NCBI GenBank assembly: GCA_013397435.1
Contig: VZRG01000268.1
Span: 411,911 to 475,910, forward strand
Length of the DNA: 64,000 bases
From: Erythrocercus mccallii
Taxonomy: Eukaryota > Chordata > Aves > Passeriformes > Dicruridae
Direction of reading: 5' to 3'
Shown here: in pieces, positions 1-12,440 of the stretch
How the letters are laid out: each line of letters begins with the position of its first letter
How positions within the stretch are numbered: position 1 is the first letter of the stretch
Notes under the pieces: generated by a model
Told to the model about the DNA's origin: nothing
Database searches by the model: none
What the model saw: the letters and a program-made list of their open reading frames with translations, nothing else
Program-made: the position numbers and the translations under genes

Positions 1-805
1 AACAGGAGAGAAATTTAGGAGGTAGTGGGATAATGTTTTGCACAAAAGGATCAAAAGAAAAACTGATGGTGCATCAGCTACAAATCAGAAATTCCTTTAT
101 TCCAGTGCAAGAGACACAGGGACTAAACTTCAGAAGTAGAAATTCCTAATGTATAACCCATACTAGGATTTAATTGGCAGAGAAAGTTAATGGGTTTGGT
201 TTTTATGTCAGGAATACTAACGTGAAATAAACAACCTAATTTCTCTAAACATGCTTTTTAAGAAGTAATGGTCTTCAGCAGCAACAGGAAAAAGGGACTT
301 AAAAGTGTAGAAAAAACCTGGGCATGCTGGAGGCTCTTCAGCATGAGGAATGTTTAGGAACATTTCCAATACCTGACAGGAGTAACAAAGACAAAACTAA
401 CTCTGTCAGCAGCAGTAAGTAGTTGAGGTGAATTGCCAGCCAACAGTTATGTGATTTTCTGACTTCCATGATCTCCCAATGTGTGATTAGATTATTTATC
501 AAAGCACCAGAAGTATTCAGAAAATAAGAATTACATTTGGCGAAAAAGCTCCATGTCTGTTCTCTATTTCTTTTCCTGTCTGAAGGAAACTGAATTTATG
601 AGATGGAAGGAGTCACATCATTCATTACCTGATTACACCGGGGTGGGGCCCTGCCTAAAGCTATACGCAGCTCATGACAAGGGTCTGCTTTGTCTGCTGT
701 GAGGCAAGGTTTTTGTTTGGTTTTTTTTTCATTTTTCTTTTCACAATTATATTATTCTACTGTATTAAATGACCAAAGAACCTGTACCTAGCCCTTCAGT
801 CTCCC
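1..805. other. Unique AT-rich non-coding sequence
   Basis: I see no gene, recognisable repeat or long open frame here. There are short T-runs near 719-730. The composition matches the general AT-rich background of the window. Confidence 0.6.
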
Positions 806-905
806 ATGCTGCATCTTTTTTCAGATGGATCTTTTGACCAGCTGTTCTGTCTGGAGACAAGTACTGCAGCTGCAGCTGGTTTTGCCATCTAAAAAGATGC
901 AGCAT
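806..905. other. Long imperfect inverted repeat (hairpin, pre-miRNA-like or MITE-like)
   Basis: Positions 806-820 pair perfectly with 891-905 (15 Watson-Crick pairs). After a 2-nt bulge (821-822), positions 823-828 pair with 885-890 (6 pairs). After an unpaired stretch, 837-844 pair with 873-880 (8 pairs), leaving a terminal loop of about 28 nt. That makes about 29 pairs in a 100-nt span, far more than chance predicts. Size and shape resemble a microRNA precursor, but a small palindromic transposon remnant or a local inverted duplication would look the same. I recognise no known miRNA in the arms, and the DNA alone cannot tell which strand, if any, is transcribed. Confidence 0.6.
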
Positions 906-2104
906 AGCAAAAGTTCTGGTTTCTCTCAATTTGTGTTTTCTGAGATGTAAATTTTCATTTGAGAATTTCTGTTCAGCTCCAGAAATGGCATCAAATGCTC
1001 TTTCAAGTCTGTTTCTATGACTTGTGACTACAATGTAATACTATAGTCTATATATTAAAGAGTAACAATATGGTCAACAGTGGAAAGATTTCTTTGCAGC
1101 TCAGATTAGTTTATTGGTAAGGAGTGCCAAACTTTGCCCCAAAATCTTCAAAAGAAAATACAGTTTCTAAAGACATTGAGTAATTGACTTTAACAGTTTG
1201 CCTTCTGCAGAAGACATTAACTTCTATGGAAATGTGATAATCAGCCTCTGAAGCTTGCATATAATGATTACCAAATTGTATGCTTGTAACATAAGTGAAA
1301 AGAAATGTTTCATGTGTCTGTGAGCTGCTATAAAAGCATACAAGATCAATCAGTCTTCTCGATTCATCTATTTTTAATAATTGTGCTATTTAGGCTACAT
1401 GATCTTTTGATTTTTGAAACCATAAATGAATCATTGCTTTTTTTTTAGTCATGCCTAAATTCCTTCTCTACTCAGCATGAAAAAAAATTTATTTGAATCT
1501 ATGTTCTCTCACACTAGTTTAGAAATATGTCCTCAAGATGATGGTGGCATATACTCCTATGTTGCTATTTCTCTGGCCCCAGAGCACTTTTGAAGCACTG
1601 GATGTTGTGGAAATAGATTTAATCAGGGTAGAGAAGGTGTGTTATGCATGCTGAAGACCTAGATAGTAGTTGCATTGTAATTATTTCACTGGTACTGGAA
1701 TTCAGCTCCATATGTAAGAGAGTGCAGCAAGTTTGCTGTTTGAAACAGAAAAGGAATATCCTGTGCAGCCATAAGAAAAGTATCCATCTGTACAAACAAA
1801 TGTACCAGCAAACACGACGCAAATTCAGGGTTTAGCTTACAGAAAAAGTGCTTGTTGAACCTGAATTTTAAAATAAAGGAAAAAAGGTGACATTTTGTTG
1901 TTGGAAATAATGTATTATAAAGACTCTGTGATTAACAACTTAACAAACATAGGTCTCCTTACAGAGGGTAAGATAAACATAACCAGTTAAGAACTTCTGT
2001 GGATTGTCTTTCTATATGGTCATACAAGTGTGACAAAAATTACTTTATGATATATCATAATCTTGAACCGCAAAACCAGGAAGAAATACACTTCATATGC
2101 TTAA
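906..2104. other. Unique AT-rich non-coding sequence
   Basis: No gene or classified repeat seen. Open frames of about 60 codons on both strands near 1,620-1,835 overlap each other and have no coding character. Confidence 0.55.
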
Positions 2105-2161
2105 AAATATATATGTGTGTATATATATATATGTATATATATGTATAAATATGTATAAATA
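2105..2161. repeat. TA-rich dinucleotide microsatellite
   Basis: Alternating TA with scattered TG steps, ending in two copies of an 'atgtataaat' unit. A degenerate (TA)n/(TG)n tract of about 57 bp. Confidence 0.85.
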
Positions 2162-3960
2162 TTCTAGAAAATAAATACTGATAATTTGTTAACATTGTCA
2201 GCATCCCAATAGCTTAGTGAAGATGAGTGATAAATATTTGAGATGTCTTCTTTTGAAAGCAATTTTTTCTCTAATTAGAGTTTCAGAAATATTTATCTCC
2301 AAGTTGTCTAATATATATATACTTTCATGACATACCTTAGCTTTTAATGTTTTTATTCAAAATGTGAAAGCTAGCTCTCTCCAGCCCTATTTCCATGCCT
2401 CCCCTCAGGTAATAAAAGCTTGAGATACTTGCTTTAAAAAAGAGTCTCCATTCTTATGGCTATGCTATAATGTCATGTCCCCACTCTTTCCTTATTTTCT
2501 TCAAAGTAAAAAGGTTAGCTTCCTGTTTAGAATATCATCATGGTGTTGCGTTAAGGCAACTGTTCCATGTAAAAGGTTTAACTCAAACATTAATAATATG
2601 AAAACTCCTCTTCCAATGTACTGCTGAATCTAATATGATCAATGGAAGCACTTACAACTGATAGCTCTTGCATAAGACATATGTTTCAAAATAACGTGCA
2701 TTAACAGCCATTTGATTCTTGTCATGACTCTCTCTCTCTCTTGGGATGGACAGGAAAATACATGCAAAGGTTTAAGTTGTACCTGGAGTAAGAAGGGGAG
2801 TGTGTATGTATACATGCTTCCACAAATTCCATGGCATTATAAATACTGTGTACCCACAGCCAAGGTTTGGATTTGGCTTGGGCACAATATGGAAGAGACA
2901 CCTAAGAATAAAGTTTCATATTAAACTGTCTTGGTTTTACTTTACCATTCAAAACTAAAATCTCAGAACTCTCTTCCAAGGTGAGTGTCTTTGTTGTATA
3001 CAATATGCTGGGAGACAGTAGAAAAGGAGTGGGTCCAGAAGCTCAGTCTGTGGTGCCACATCCTAGGCAGGCTTTTTCCCCTGCAGCACCCAATCCTACA
3101 CCTCACTTTGATGCACAGGAATTTCAGCCAGAGAACTGACTGATCACTTCCCTCAGAGAATTTAAAAGAGTGTTTGATCCACTGGAAATGTTGGCAACAG
3201 TCCCACAAACTCAGATTGCCCAGGACTGGGTCTCTAATGAAGAATGGTACTAACGTTAATGTATTTTGTCTATTTTACTACAAAGGTTTTAAATTTTGAA
3301 TGAGGCATTAATATAAACACTCACCTAGCCAGCTAGTGAACTGTTAGCCTAGCTTAGCTGAAGTCCCTGAAATTAACTTGATCTAAAGCAAAAGTTCTTA
3401 GTTAATTTAAGCCAGCAGGAATCACCTGTATTTAAATTAAACATATTTATATGTGACAAGTAGAAGCAATGAGTTTAACTTATTTTAAAATTTCTTTCTG
3501 TCTTTCTTTTGGAGATCTGAATTTTATACAACATTCTTCCATCATAAATTTTAATCAAAGCAACATCTCATTTGTTTAATGCCTCCTGTTCCAGCCTCAA
3601 CTATGGTCTTCACATATTTTCAAAACATGTCAAACTGAGATTCTTTCTAATGGAGACAAATGTCCACTTGGGACTGTGATGAGATCATTGAGTCAATTTC
3701 TGCTTGTGACCTAAGCAGAAAAACACATTAACCTCCTATTTTTATTACTGGAAGTTTCACTTCCTATAAGCAACTTTTATGTGGTCTCAGTGAGAAGGCA
3801 GCAGATGATCAGAACAGGGGTTGGAATACAGTGTGGTATGGACAAGCTTTTCACACTGTCCTTACTGTGCCATGTGGAAACATCCATCAAGTCAGTGTGG
3901 ATGTCCGTCATACTTTGGAAAACATGGAGCCAAACCAGAGCATGACTTAAGAACTTTCAT
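2162..3960. other. Unique AT-rich non-coding sequence
   Basis: No recognisable gene. A somewhat GC-richer piece at about 3,000-3,220 gives a frame of 81 codons on the minus strand, but no family or motif is recognisable. Confidence 0.5.
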
Positions 3961-4350
3961 GATGGAGTGAATCCAGAAGATGATCGGAGGGCTGGAGCAC
4001 TTCTGCTATGGACATAGACTGAGAGAGCTGGGACTGTATAGCCTGGAAAAAAGGCTCCAGAGAGACTGTAGAGCCCTTTCCAGTGCCTAAGTAACCAGTC
4101 ACCAGGAGTGACAGATGAGGGGGAACGGCATTGACAGAGAGCAGGGTTAGACTGGACATTAGGGAAGAAATTCTTCAAATGAGGGTGATCAGGCACTGAA
4201 ATAGAGAAGCTGGGCTGCCTTATTCCTGCAAGTGTTTAAGGTCAGGTTGGGCAGGCTTCTAGTGGAAGGTGTCCCTGTCCGTGGCAGGAGGTTGGTACTA
4301 AATGGTCTCTAAGGTTCCTTCAAACCAAATCCAACCTGTATTGAAATTTA
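3961..4350 (+). mobile_element. CR1 LINE, 5'-truncated 3' fragment
   Basis: This matches the avian CR1 3' region read on the plus strand: an 'agagggctggagcac' type opening, 'actgagagagctggga', 'agcctggaaaa', then 'ggaagaaattcttc', 'tagtggaaggtgtccctg' and a terminal 'ggttccttcaaacc' stretch. Only the end of ORF2 and the 3' UTR remain, about 390 bp, as expected for reverse transcription that stopped early. It has many point differences and small losses, so it is an old, inactive copy. The start is uncertain by about 20 bp; the degenerate tail ends near 4,345-4,350. Confidence 0.88.
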
Positions 4351-7300
4351 GATCAAGTTAGGACCACAGCAATCCAATATATGTGATTTTCCACATCCTC
4401 TCCATTGAAAACCTGTCTTTCTGGAACAAAGCAGAAAAATGTCTGAGAACATCAATGTGTACTGAGTAGAGTTGTCATGAATTTTATGGGGGTGTATGTC
4501 ATGCAACTGCTTTGCATGCTTGTTGTTCCCACACTCCTATGGGGGAATGAGTATCCCTTCTGTCTGAAATGTAACAAGAACAGTCAGAGACATTCAAGAC
4601 AAAGTGTCAGCAGTCAGAAGAAACCAAACATTGGTCATTTGGGAAACAAATTTAATATAGCCACACAGTCCACCTCCCAAATCTCCTAATACTGCACACA
4701 TCTACCCAAGTCCACACATATGAATTCATGATCACCATGACCCAAGCAAGAGCCTCCAAATCTGCCTTACTCCCACAGTCTCAGCAGTACTCACATCTAA
4801 AAGCACTATTTCTCTGTTGTTTGTCTTTCCCCATTCATGATTCATAGTCTTCATATCTCAAAAAGTCCTGGCTAAAAATGTCATTGGCTGGAACTTTCAG
4901 TCAAAGACCTGGGAAAATAAATCATATAGATGCTCAGTAAGGCAGGGGGTTCAACAGATGGACTTAGGAGTTCATTTGGTCCACAGAGGGCAAAAATAAA
5001 TCAAAACCATAAAGTAACAATTCACAATTGGCAAATCACCACTAACCTCAAAAAACATATTTGGTAGTTTTTTAAAGGTTAAGTCCCTCGATGAAAACTC
5101 CATGACTGGGCAGCTGTTCGATCCTCCCTTTCCCCCTTCCAGATCACTCACTGGTTGTCCCAAGGAAGCAGAGAGGCCAAGTTTTGGAGAAGGTCAGCAG
5201 CCTGCCTCATTTGAGGTGTCAGGGAGGGGAGAGCCTCACTACATGGTTGACAAACTATTTTCTACTCCTGCTCAGAATTGCTGCAGGCAGTTGGTCCCCT
5301 TCACCAGTCCCCACCAGTCATCTCTATCTGAGTTTTCTGGTATTCCTGCAAATCATTTTTGCTTCTAATCATGCTCAATGGCCATAGCCTTTTGCAGTCC
5401 TTTAAATTAGCCAGATTCAACACATTTCTTTAACATCCACTCTGTTGGCCAGACTCTTGCTGAGCCATTCCTTACACAGAAGCCTCTGGCAGTATTTCAG
5501 CTCCCAAGAAAGCAGAAATCAATAGGCACAATCCATTCAGCATCCATGCCACTGTTGACCTGTTCAGTGTAGAGTATTTTTTCTTTTTTAAAAAAAATTG
5601 TTCTCAGAATTCTTTGTGCAGTTTTCCTTTAGACTAGGCTAAAGCTGTATATCATACTTCAAACCCTCACCCCAGGCTCCCTGCAAATTTTTGCCTAGGT
5701 TTTCACAACCTGATTAATGTCGTCATATCACTCCCTCAACTTCAAACAGAAGTGTTTTTAACGCAAGTGCCATATGTCATTGCCAAGCTGTGTGAAATTT
5801 GGTCTTGCTTCTGCCTGCATATTCCCCCATCTTCTGCACTCTCTGTCTTTCACCATTTCCCTCAGCACCTGTGGGAAGGTAATTTTCAAGTCTTGCGGGA
5901 GCAAAAGCTCTTCTTGATCAAGCTTCAGCCCACCACCCCACATGGTTGCACAATACAATATGAGCAACTCCACTACTCTTGCTACAATTAGTTTAGACTT
6001 TCATCAGTGCATTAATAAAACCCATAAAAATGGCATAGGAGTTGTGGATGCTGTGTTCAGTATGAATTAACAGCCTAATATAGAGCTGTTGTACAAAAAA
6101 TTTGGGCTCATTTTGTAACACTCCAGTGTTGGAGTAGGAAAAAACTGATCTAAGTTCTCCTACTGCTGTAAGTCACATAGAAGACCTCACTGACCCAAGG
6201 ATAGTGAGTACAATGGATTGCAGAATTAATTCTCAATGTCTGATGTAGGCAATCTGTAGATCTTCTCTCCCTGTGGGGCAAAATAGTGGTTACAGGCTGA
6301 GTCCATAAACCCTACCCTTTAGATTGTCCTTTCAGTGAAATTTGTTTGGTAATTTTTATTATTTCTGAGTTGGAGAAGTACAGACCATGCAGGAGGGGAA
6401 AAAAATCTATGGCCTCTGCCTGTATTATTCTTCTACCTTACATTTGCAGACATCTGTTCTGTAATTCCTTATATAGTTAAATAAGCACCAAATGAGTTCC
6501 CAACATGGCACATGGAGGTCTTCAAACCCACAGATATAAATCCAGTGATTTCTGGTTTGACACTGTAACATATTTATCTGAAAATGTTTTCTATTAAAAG
6601 AAAATTTGGATTAGCAAAAATAAGTATCTTCTGAAATGAGTGAAGACAAAGAGTTGATGTTGAAGGGAAAGCAACAAGCAAAAGGAAATAAAAACCTGGG
6701 AAAATAAAACAAACTTAAAAATCAGGTTCAAGACTCCAAAATTGCAGTCTGGATTATTTCTACCATTGTTCTTGAATTTTAGTTTCAAGAAATATGACTG
6801 GTTAAGCAGTTTCTGCGTTTCCCCTCATTAACTTGATTTTTAGAAACTTTGTGAGAACATCTTTCTTTGTGATTTGTTCTGATTATCTGAGGCTTTATCT
6901 TTGCACCATCTGTGCTCACTAGACTGATGGTCAAATATCAGCACCAAATTAAAAGTCCCGGGACAATATTCACTCTTTCAAGCTATATCTCTCTCACTCT
7001 TAATTATACAGTTAACAGTAAGAGAAACAGAAACTTGCCTGGATTTGAAAATAGCAGAAAATAACTGCTTTGTGGAGATAAGCAAACAGCAAGATTATAT
7101 ATCTAGACAGCCATCCTCTATATTTACATCACTGTGAAAAGGTAGAAATACCTAAACCCTGTAAACTTGTTCTAACCCCTCTATTGTCACTATAATGAAC
7201 TTCCATGACCTAGTTCCACTGGCTCCCATTAAAGAAAAACAGGGGGAAATGCCTGCAAAATACAGAGTAGAACTTCCAGGTAGGAGTAGGAGTGTCTTAC

Positions 7301-9764
7301 CTACATTTTTTGGTACCTTTTTTTGTGTTGACTCCTCAGTCATCATCTTTGGGAGAAGAATCAATTTTGTGGCTGTAGTATTTGAAAATGTGGGATGGAA
7401 AACTTTGGTTTTGTCTTTTTTAGTCAATTGAACTCATCTCTACCATTATCCAAAGCCATTTCACCAAAGCTGCATATGCTGCAAAGTTAGAGGACAGGTA
7501 GGACCTTCCTATAAGGTATGGCCCAAAACAAGTAACTCCAAAATTATGACTTTTATTGTCGAATAATATAATACAAAATGAAGTCTTGAGCCTCAAGAGA
7601 AGTTTAATGTAGAATAGCAATTATTTTTTGTAGAAATTGTTGTTATATTTTGGAGAAATAAGTAATATGTTCTAAGGGAGATATTGAAATAAGATGATAT
7701 TTTTATTCTTTTATACTCTCTCATAACTTTTACTTTCCTTTTACTAAGAAAAGAGTTTCTTTTATCCTCAAATGAGAATAACACTGTCATATGCACAGCC
7801 TTCCCTTGTTGAAATTTGCAAAAAAAGAACATATTTGCATTCCTTAGAGAGTTTAAATTATATTATGAAAGTGTCATGGACATTTAATGTATTTATATTC
7901 AGCTCCAATTTCTAGTGGCTTGGATGTTGCTATTGCTGTACCCTATAGGTAAAATAAATACATTCAGGGCTCAGGACTGCCACAGAGATTTACTATTCTC
8001 CTAAGGTGTATCTTTTGCTGCTTTTGCAGAAAGCAATTTTAAAAATTAAAGAAATCATACTCATATCAATATTTGTTGCTATACATAATATGCAATACAC
8101 AAAAAATTATTCTTGCATACATTTTCATGCAAAACACAAGGTTCAAATATAAGAATATATTTAGGAATCAAGCACTAAATTATGCATGTCTGATAGATTC
8201 TTTTGCATGGGACACAGAAACCCAAAAATGGGGTTGTGGTTTAGAGCAGTAGAAGGAGATGTTTAGCTGAAAAGGTGAAGAAAAGGCAGGAAAGAGTAAA
8301 GTAGCAGAAACTGGGCTGCCATTCAATGGATTATATGACTATCTATGCCATTTTAGTTGTGTGACTCAAAATATCATTGAAACACTTTGTGGGGCAGCAA
8401 CAGGAGCACGAATCTTTCAGATTGTTGCACTTTCAGAGCTTCTAGCATTTGGCTGGTCTTTCACATTCTTTACACAAAGGCCCTGATTTCGAATGTCACT
8501 TCACTGTCCCATATCTGAGTTGGCACCCCCACTTCATACAACTCGTCCTAGGAGCCAGGCATCCTTGGGACAGGCAGGCACCTGTGTGCAGTGGGAGTTG
8601 GAGTGAAGCATCCAAGTGCTCAGGTCCTCATTCAAACCATGAACACTCCAGAGCTGCAGTGAGTTCCCTTCAGTGACCTTCAACATTTTCCAAATCCATT
8701 GGTCTTAATGCTGCATCCCTCAAGCCTAGGAAAACCACTGGAAGACAGAATATCTGTGATGAGAGAGAACATCAGAAGATGTTCTGCCCTCACAAAAAAC
8801 AGAGTATAAAAGAAAGTGAAGGACAGGTAAAGAATCAGAGAGCAGTCAGCATGAAACTGAAAGTGTCCCATAATAATTTGTGGGGAAGAAAAGAGACTTT
8901 TGTCAGCAAAAAAAATAGCTAACAGGCTTCCACAGGAACAGAGGCTCAAGCATAATTCCAGCTGTCCTCAGCAACAAAAAGAAATGCCGAATAATAAAGA
9001 ATGAAAATAAAGTTTTGAGTGTCAGGTTTCATCAATTTCTGACATGGAAGGAGGTACAGGGGAAAATACACAGACAAAAGTTTATTATGCTCAGGAAAAG
9101 GTAGGCAATTGGAGATCTATTTTTAGTCACCACTTTTTAGAACAAGAAAGCCTTGTACATAAAATCTAGTTTCTATTTAACCTACTGAAAAATGTTTCCT
9201 GCAAAATTTGAAGAATTATTTTGAGAAAAAGTCATTGAGAGCCTGTGTTTCAAAATCTATGCCTACCTACATTAGTTACCATGAAAGATTGTTGCCTTAA
9301 AAGTATAAATTTTGTTTATTTCCCTCTGAAGCCATCAGTTTGTTTGCAACACCACACTTTGATGACATGGAGACATCTATAATAGCATAAGAATGGAATC
9401 AAACTTGTGATGGGATGACTACAGAAAATTCCACTCTATAATTTGGTTTGGATAGATACAAAATTCTGCTGTTAAATTGTGCCAATATTTTCTCAATTAA
9501 ATAATCTTTTGGAAGTTGCTTGCTCTCTCCCTTTGATGCTTCATCAATATCTCCTTCCCTGCAGTCATTCATTCCTGCTGACTCTCTGTAGCACACTCTC
9601 TTATAGCATGCTGCAATGCCTCCTGCTGAATTTTTCATTTTGCCACATACTGCCCACATTTGGATGGCTCCCAAAAGCTCTGAGAACCCAGAGAGCCTGC
9701 TGCAGCAAAGCCCTTTCTTCTTCACTGCTCTTATTGTGTACGATGTCAAGAGTTTTATGTAAAC
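4351..9764. other. Unique AT-rich non-coding sequence
   Basis: No gene or confidently classified repeat. A moderately GC-richer stretch at about 5,090-5,560 has several short overlapping frames on both strands (up to 88 codons) with no recognisable domain. Another at about 8,450-8,680 is similar. Neither resembles a family I know. A frame at about 4,477-4,689 begins with a signal-peptide-like hydrophobic run but lacks other support. Confidence 0.5.
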
Positions 9765-9850
9765 TATATATTACTAATATATATACACACATACTAATAT
9801 ATATATACACTATATATATAGTGTTTATAATATATGTACACTAAAATATA
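9765..9850. repeat. TA-rich microsatellite with 18-bp perfect palindrome
   Basis: Tracts of TATATA mixed with ACACAC and CTAATA units. Positions 9,807-9,824 form a perfect palindrome (acac, TA core, gtgt), which could extrude as a cruciform. Probably a replication-slippage product. Confidence 0.8.
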
Positions 9851-12402
9851 TATTACTGTGCTCAGATATTGTTTATTACAGGCAGCTACAGCATCATAAG
9901 CACTGGCAATTTAATCCTGACTTTCATGGTCCTTATGATCCCTAAAGACTCTTGAGTGCAGTGATTGCAAATGAGTCTTTATGTCATGATGAGGTCATTG
10001 TGTTTCTAAGCCTATGATTTCAAAGAAAATCCGAAAATTATGTTCACTGTCTGAAAGGCTCAGTAGCCAAAGCTTTTTTATTATTATCCAAAATGGCTTT
10101 AATTTGAAAAGCCACATAGTTTCAGGGTTAGGTGCCCAAACATTTTTTAATCTCCACAACTAAATGAACCACAGTCACATATGTATAAGAAGTAGGTTAA
10201 CAGCAGCAGCAAAACTTACATTTAATAACCTCAAGAATGTTGCAACAGATAAAAATATAAACTACAGCAACAAGGTGAGCAGGGGACTATTGTGGAATCA
10301 TTAGACTGCATGATTTACTGAAAAGGCAGGGGAACAAAAGAGTTAACAAAATGGACTTTGCTGGAATAAAGAAAAGCAAGAAGCAGAATGGATTTGCTTC
10401 CACAAAGACTTATCTGATGTTTAAGAGCAATGAAGACCTAAATTATGTTGAAGGTTTTATGTAAAGACTGATGATATCTACAGATGAATAATGGAAACAA
10501 TAAAGATTTTAGATTCATTTTCGTGCTTGTCCTTAATTTATAGCTCATGCTATCCCACCAAAATAATCATCAGGTTCCAGCTGAAGTAATTTTACAGAAA
10601 CACCACAGCATGCATCAATGGTTAGGGAAAATGGAGATCAATAGAAATGGAAAGGAAAGGAAGAGTTATAAAACTCAGCGTATTTCACTGATTCCAAACT
10701 CCTTACAAAAGGAACCTTAAGTGAAAGCAGCCCGGTACTTTGTTTCTCATGTGGGTTTTTCCTTTTTTTTCCTTTTTTCAAAATAATCATTCAATATTAA
10801 AAAGCTTCTGAAATAAAATTTCATCAAATGCTCCATAATACATTATGCAAATGAACCAGATTTTCCTTCAGTACATGTTGTTGCACTTTCGAAGGATCAT
10901 GTTTTGCTTTTTTCAACCATCAAAGAACAGAGAAACAGGTCATAATATTTTCTTCCTAACTTCCATGCTAATGTGATATGTCAAGACAAAATAGCTCAAT
11001 TAACTCTTGGGTTTTTTCTTTTTCATAAATGAGACAAGATGTATCATCAAGTTAACAAGACATGCATTCTCTTCCAGCTATTTTACATATACATCAATTG
11101 TAAATATTACCCTTTGCCAAAGCAGCAAAATCAAGATACACCTAAAGAAAACACAGAGTGGAGGAACCAGGAAATATAAACATAATTCTGTAACACCTAC
11201 TGCTTAGCACCACTAGCCAAGATTTCCTTTTTTTCATTTTTCAGCTGAACTACTGTGCTATTTAAAGAAAATTGAATTCAACTTTGTATTCCACATAGTG
11301 AATATTTACCTCAATATAAGACAAGAATTTGTTTGCAAGACAATTATTTCCAGGATCTGGAATGATTTCTTCCTATACCTTTCAGGAAAGAAAAAATAAA
11401 AAAGGCAGCATACAGAGCTAAACATTGTTGTGAATAGCAGTTTGTTTCTTACTAAAACAACTTGGACCTAATTTCACAGAATTTTTCTTTTCACTGGTAA
11501 CTTTCACCAAATGAATGTTTTCCCAGCCTATAATCCCCAGTGCTGACATCTCTCACATCTGTGTGCAGGCTTTTTTGAAGCATCTTCACTTTACCTCACA
11601 CACTAAATGCATTTTTCCCCAAAACCTAATCTATGTCTGAATCAGTGTTTCTTTCAAAGTCTGCCTTGCTTTCATACTTATAGATTCCATTATTTTATAT
11701 TTTGAACCACACTTGTTACACCATGAAAGGATGAATAAATGTATCTGCATGTACAGATCATCTTAATGCATGTCCTTCCTCCCCTAAACATCCCACAGCC
11801 CTGTGCTACTTTGCACAGGGTGATTTGTACCACACCAAAGTGACTGTTGTGTCTGAAAGGTGCTCTGTTGCTAACCTATGGCAGCCAACCCATGTCCCAC
11901 TTGAATGCTGGGGCTGAGATTATCCTGAAACAACACTGGAGGGTGTCTCCAGACAGGGCATCCTCTCCTCTGAGTTCTAATTTTGTTGTTTCCTCTAACT
12001 CTGTCTGCTGGCTCCTGTTATTTATATATATATATACCTGGGAGCAACACACCAAGGTTGTATTTGGGCTCCTGTTCCTGCCACGGCCTTTCTGTGCTCC
12101 TTGTAGGGGGCAGAAAGATTTTATCACATAATAGATCTATAGTCTTTGCGTACATATATACTCGTAATCCTTAAATAGTTCTCCAGTTTGGAAGGTGAGT
12201 TTTGGACGTCTTCCTGTTGAAGAACAAAATGAACTCTTGATATTTGGTATTAAAGAGTGAAGAGAAATTGAACAGGAAAATGGAGTGTGAATGATACAAA
12301 CATGTATTAACACAAATTTTGATTGTTCACATGGCTTTGATTCCAGCTTGCAGTAACCAAAACATTTCAGTATTTCTGGAATTCTGGGGATGTTAATTAC
12401 AT
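9851..12402. other. Unique AT-rich non-coding sequence
   Basis: No gene seen. A GC-richer interval at about 11,760-12,130 contains overlapping short frames on both strands and a small (TA)n run near 12,023-12,038. I could not assign it to a repeat family. Confidence 0.5.

Positions 12403-12440
<38 letters not shown>
12403..12440. repeat. (TAAG)n tetranucleotide microsatellite
   Basis: About nine uninterrupted copies of TAAG. Perfect copies suggest a currently variable microsatellite. Confidence 0.95.

Noticed and set aside
2927..2950. Another LTR-start-like word ('tgtcttggttttac')
   Set aside because: The similarity stops after about 12 bp.
4477..4689. 70-codon frame with a signal-peptide-like start and later cysteines
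   Set aside because: The hydrophobic start is suggestive, but the rest is AT-driven and low in information, and no splice or family evidence supports it.
9399..9844. Overlapping open frames of 116 and 121 codons on opposite strands
   Set aside because: Both lack domains, and one runs into the TA microsatellite. Antiparallel openness reflects local lack of stop words, not coding.
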